Source: DUPQ01 sp964563155
GTDB taxonomy: Bacteria > Bacillota > Clostridia > DUPQ01
Reading direction: 5' to 3'
NCBI GenBank assembly: GCA_964563155.1
Contig: CAZLVL010000009.1
Span: 48,561-112,560 of the forward strand
DNA length: 64,000 nt
Below, piece by piece: positions 63,487 through 64,000 of the stretch. The number at the start of each line of letters is the position of its first letter. Position 1 is the stretch's first letter. The translations under genes and the position numbers were made by a program. The notes under the pieces were generated by a model. That model ran no database searches, was not told the origin of the DNA, and saw only the letters and a program-made list of their open reading frames with translations.

Positions 63487-63759
63487 ATGATAGTTGAAAT
63501 TGAACAATTATACCAAATAACAATACCGGCTGAAATTCTTAAGAAACTCAATCTAAAAGAAGGGGATTTATTAGAAGTAACTGAAGAGAATGGTTGTCTT
63601 GTTTTACGCCCAGTAGTTATATATCCAAAGACTGAGATGATACGAATTGGAAAACTTGTAAAAGAGGCAGAAAACGAGTGTAAAAGTGATAATTCTAAAA
63701 TTTATGATGATGTTAATAAAATGCTGTTAGATATGGGAATAGATATAGATAACATATAA
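63487..63759 (+). CDS. AbrB/MazE/SpoVT-type antitoxin-like regulator
   Basis: The first 45 residues form a swapped-hairpin AbrB domain (QITIPAEILKKLNLKEGDLLEV). The C-terminal half is acidic and helical. Such proteins are often the antitoxin of toxin-antitoxin pairs. It has AAAGGA upstream and is followed 75 bp later by a truncated nucleotidyltransferase gene, a common partner. It may repress its own promoter. Confidence 0.8.
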   Translation: MIVEIEQLYQITIPAEILKKLNLKEGDLLEVTEENGCLVLRPVVIYPKTEMIRIGKLVKEAENECKSDNSKIYDDVNKMLLDMGIDIDNI

Positions 63760-63833
63760 GTATTCTTTTTTTCTATAAAAATACAATTATTATTTACAAA
63801 TAAACAGCTTGAAAAGATAAAGGATTTAAGAAC

Positions 63834-63962
63834 ATGGCTTCTTTCAATAGTAAAGAAATGGCGAAAGAAATTGCTAGAGTTTTTGGCAAACTTGTACAAA
63901 AAGAATTGGAAGTAAAAAACATATATTTATATGGTTCATATGCTATGTTAGTGTTACTCTAA
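63834..63962 (+). pseudogene. Nucleotidyltransferase (MNT-type) gene cut off after its N-terminus
   Basis: From ATG 63834 (AAAGGA upstream) the frame gives 42 residues ending IYLYGSYA followed by non-family MLVLL and a stop. IYLYGSYAKG is the start of the catalytic loop of minimal nucleotidyltransferases, so the gene is broken at about 63946. The sequence after the break looks like the end of an insertion element. Confidence 0.6.
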
Positions 63963-64000
63963 AAAGGGTCCACTTTTGACATTAATTCTAATCGAAAAAG
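63946..64000. mobile_element. Possible left end of an IS21-like insertion sequence
   Basis: From 63946 the sequence (TGTTAGTGTTACTC, then AAAAAGGGTCCACTTTTGAC) resembles IS21-type ends as I remember them, and it starts exactly where the nucleotidyltransferase coding frame breaks. The element continues beyond the window, so no transposase is seen. This is tentative. Confidence 0.35.

Noticed and set aside
1..64000. CRISPR array or prophage.
   Set aside because: No regularly spaced direct repeats of 25-40 bp and no phage structural or integrase genes were seen.

Overview
The window is a continuous piece of chromosome from a low-GC, AT-rich Gram-positive anaerobe, most likely a member of the Clostridia. 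The signs are strong AGGAGG-type ribosome binding sites, frequent TGnTATAAT (extended -10) promoters, and the gene set: ruvCAB, rpsecG-type single secG, rplU-rpmA-obg-yhbY, yicC-remA-rpoZ, addB-addA, pyruvate phosphate dikinase, queH and an alpha2-type glycyl-tRNA synthetase. I cannot name the genus from sequence alone. Most genes are on the + strand. There is no phage and no CRISPR array. The only sign of a mobile element is at the extreme right edge.

Layout. 1-3.7 kb: the 3' part of a Suv3-like RNA helicase, a ThuA protein with a Gfo/Idh/MocA oxidoreductase, and secG. 4-5.2 kb: a divergent MFS exporter. 5.4-9.3 kb: ruvC-ruvA-ruvB-queH and a shortened homocysteine methyltransferase, packed as one operon. 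9.3-12.7 kb (minus): a two-component system and a DUF3887 membrane protein. 12.8-18.2 kb: a PatB-like C-S lyase with an acidic tail, then serS, a lysA-type decarboxylase and an MTA/SAH deaminase. 18.3-22.9 kb: an Na+/H+ antiporter behind two tiny leader ORFs and a hairpin, a DUF2804 protein, L-rhamnose isomerase and a metallopeptidase. 23-26 kb (minus): a GH2 beta-galactosidase. 26.2-29 kb: a lipoprotein and a beta-lactamase-fold serine hydrolase, both with Ser-Pro linkers. 29.1-31.4 kb: the ribosomal block rplU-rpmA-obg-yhbY with its leader. 31.5-41.1 kb: a 2-hydroxyacid dehydrogenase (minus), pseudouridine catabolism (psuK, psuG) and the AddAB recombination nuclease. 41.2-46 kb: a CYTH protein, then an operon of three redox enzymes (Old Yellow Enzyme type, SDR, FAD-binding). 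46.2-49.7 kb (minus): a GH92 alpha-mannosidase and aspartate kinase. 50-53.4 kb: an E2-like protein without its catalytic His, an ABC permease/ATPase pair without a binding protein, and yhaM. 53.4 kb: tRNA-Lys(CTT). 53.6-57.5 kb: a Pol IV, a radical SAM protein and a divergent DUF1015-like protein. 57.7-63.3 kb: yicC-remA-rpoZ-glyS-ppdK. 63.5-64 kb: an AbrB-type antitoxin and a nucleotidyltransferase gene cut off early.

How the parts fit. Much of the window is housekeeping: DNA repair, translation, Sec export and RNA decay. It is interleaved with scavenging of saccharides (beta-galactosides, alpha-mannosides, rhamnose) and of modified nucleosides (pseudouridine, MTA/SAH, queuosine). No sugar transporter is encoded here, and the glycosidases have no signal peptides, so they should act in the cytoplasm on imported oligosaccharides. 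The most interesting undescribed unit is the three-gene redox operon at 41.9-46 kb, which starts about 20 bp after a perfect 12-bp inverted repeat and runs toward the GH92 mannosidase. Other oddities are a GH92 with an intact alpha-1,2 signature but no secretion signal, rpmA without the N-terminal extension and without prp, a missing gmk, and an obg start next to a terminator.
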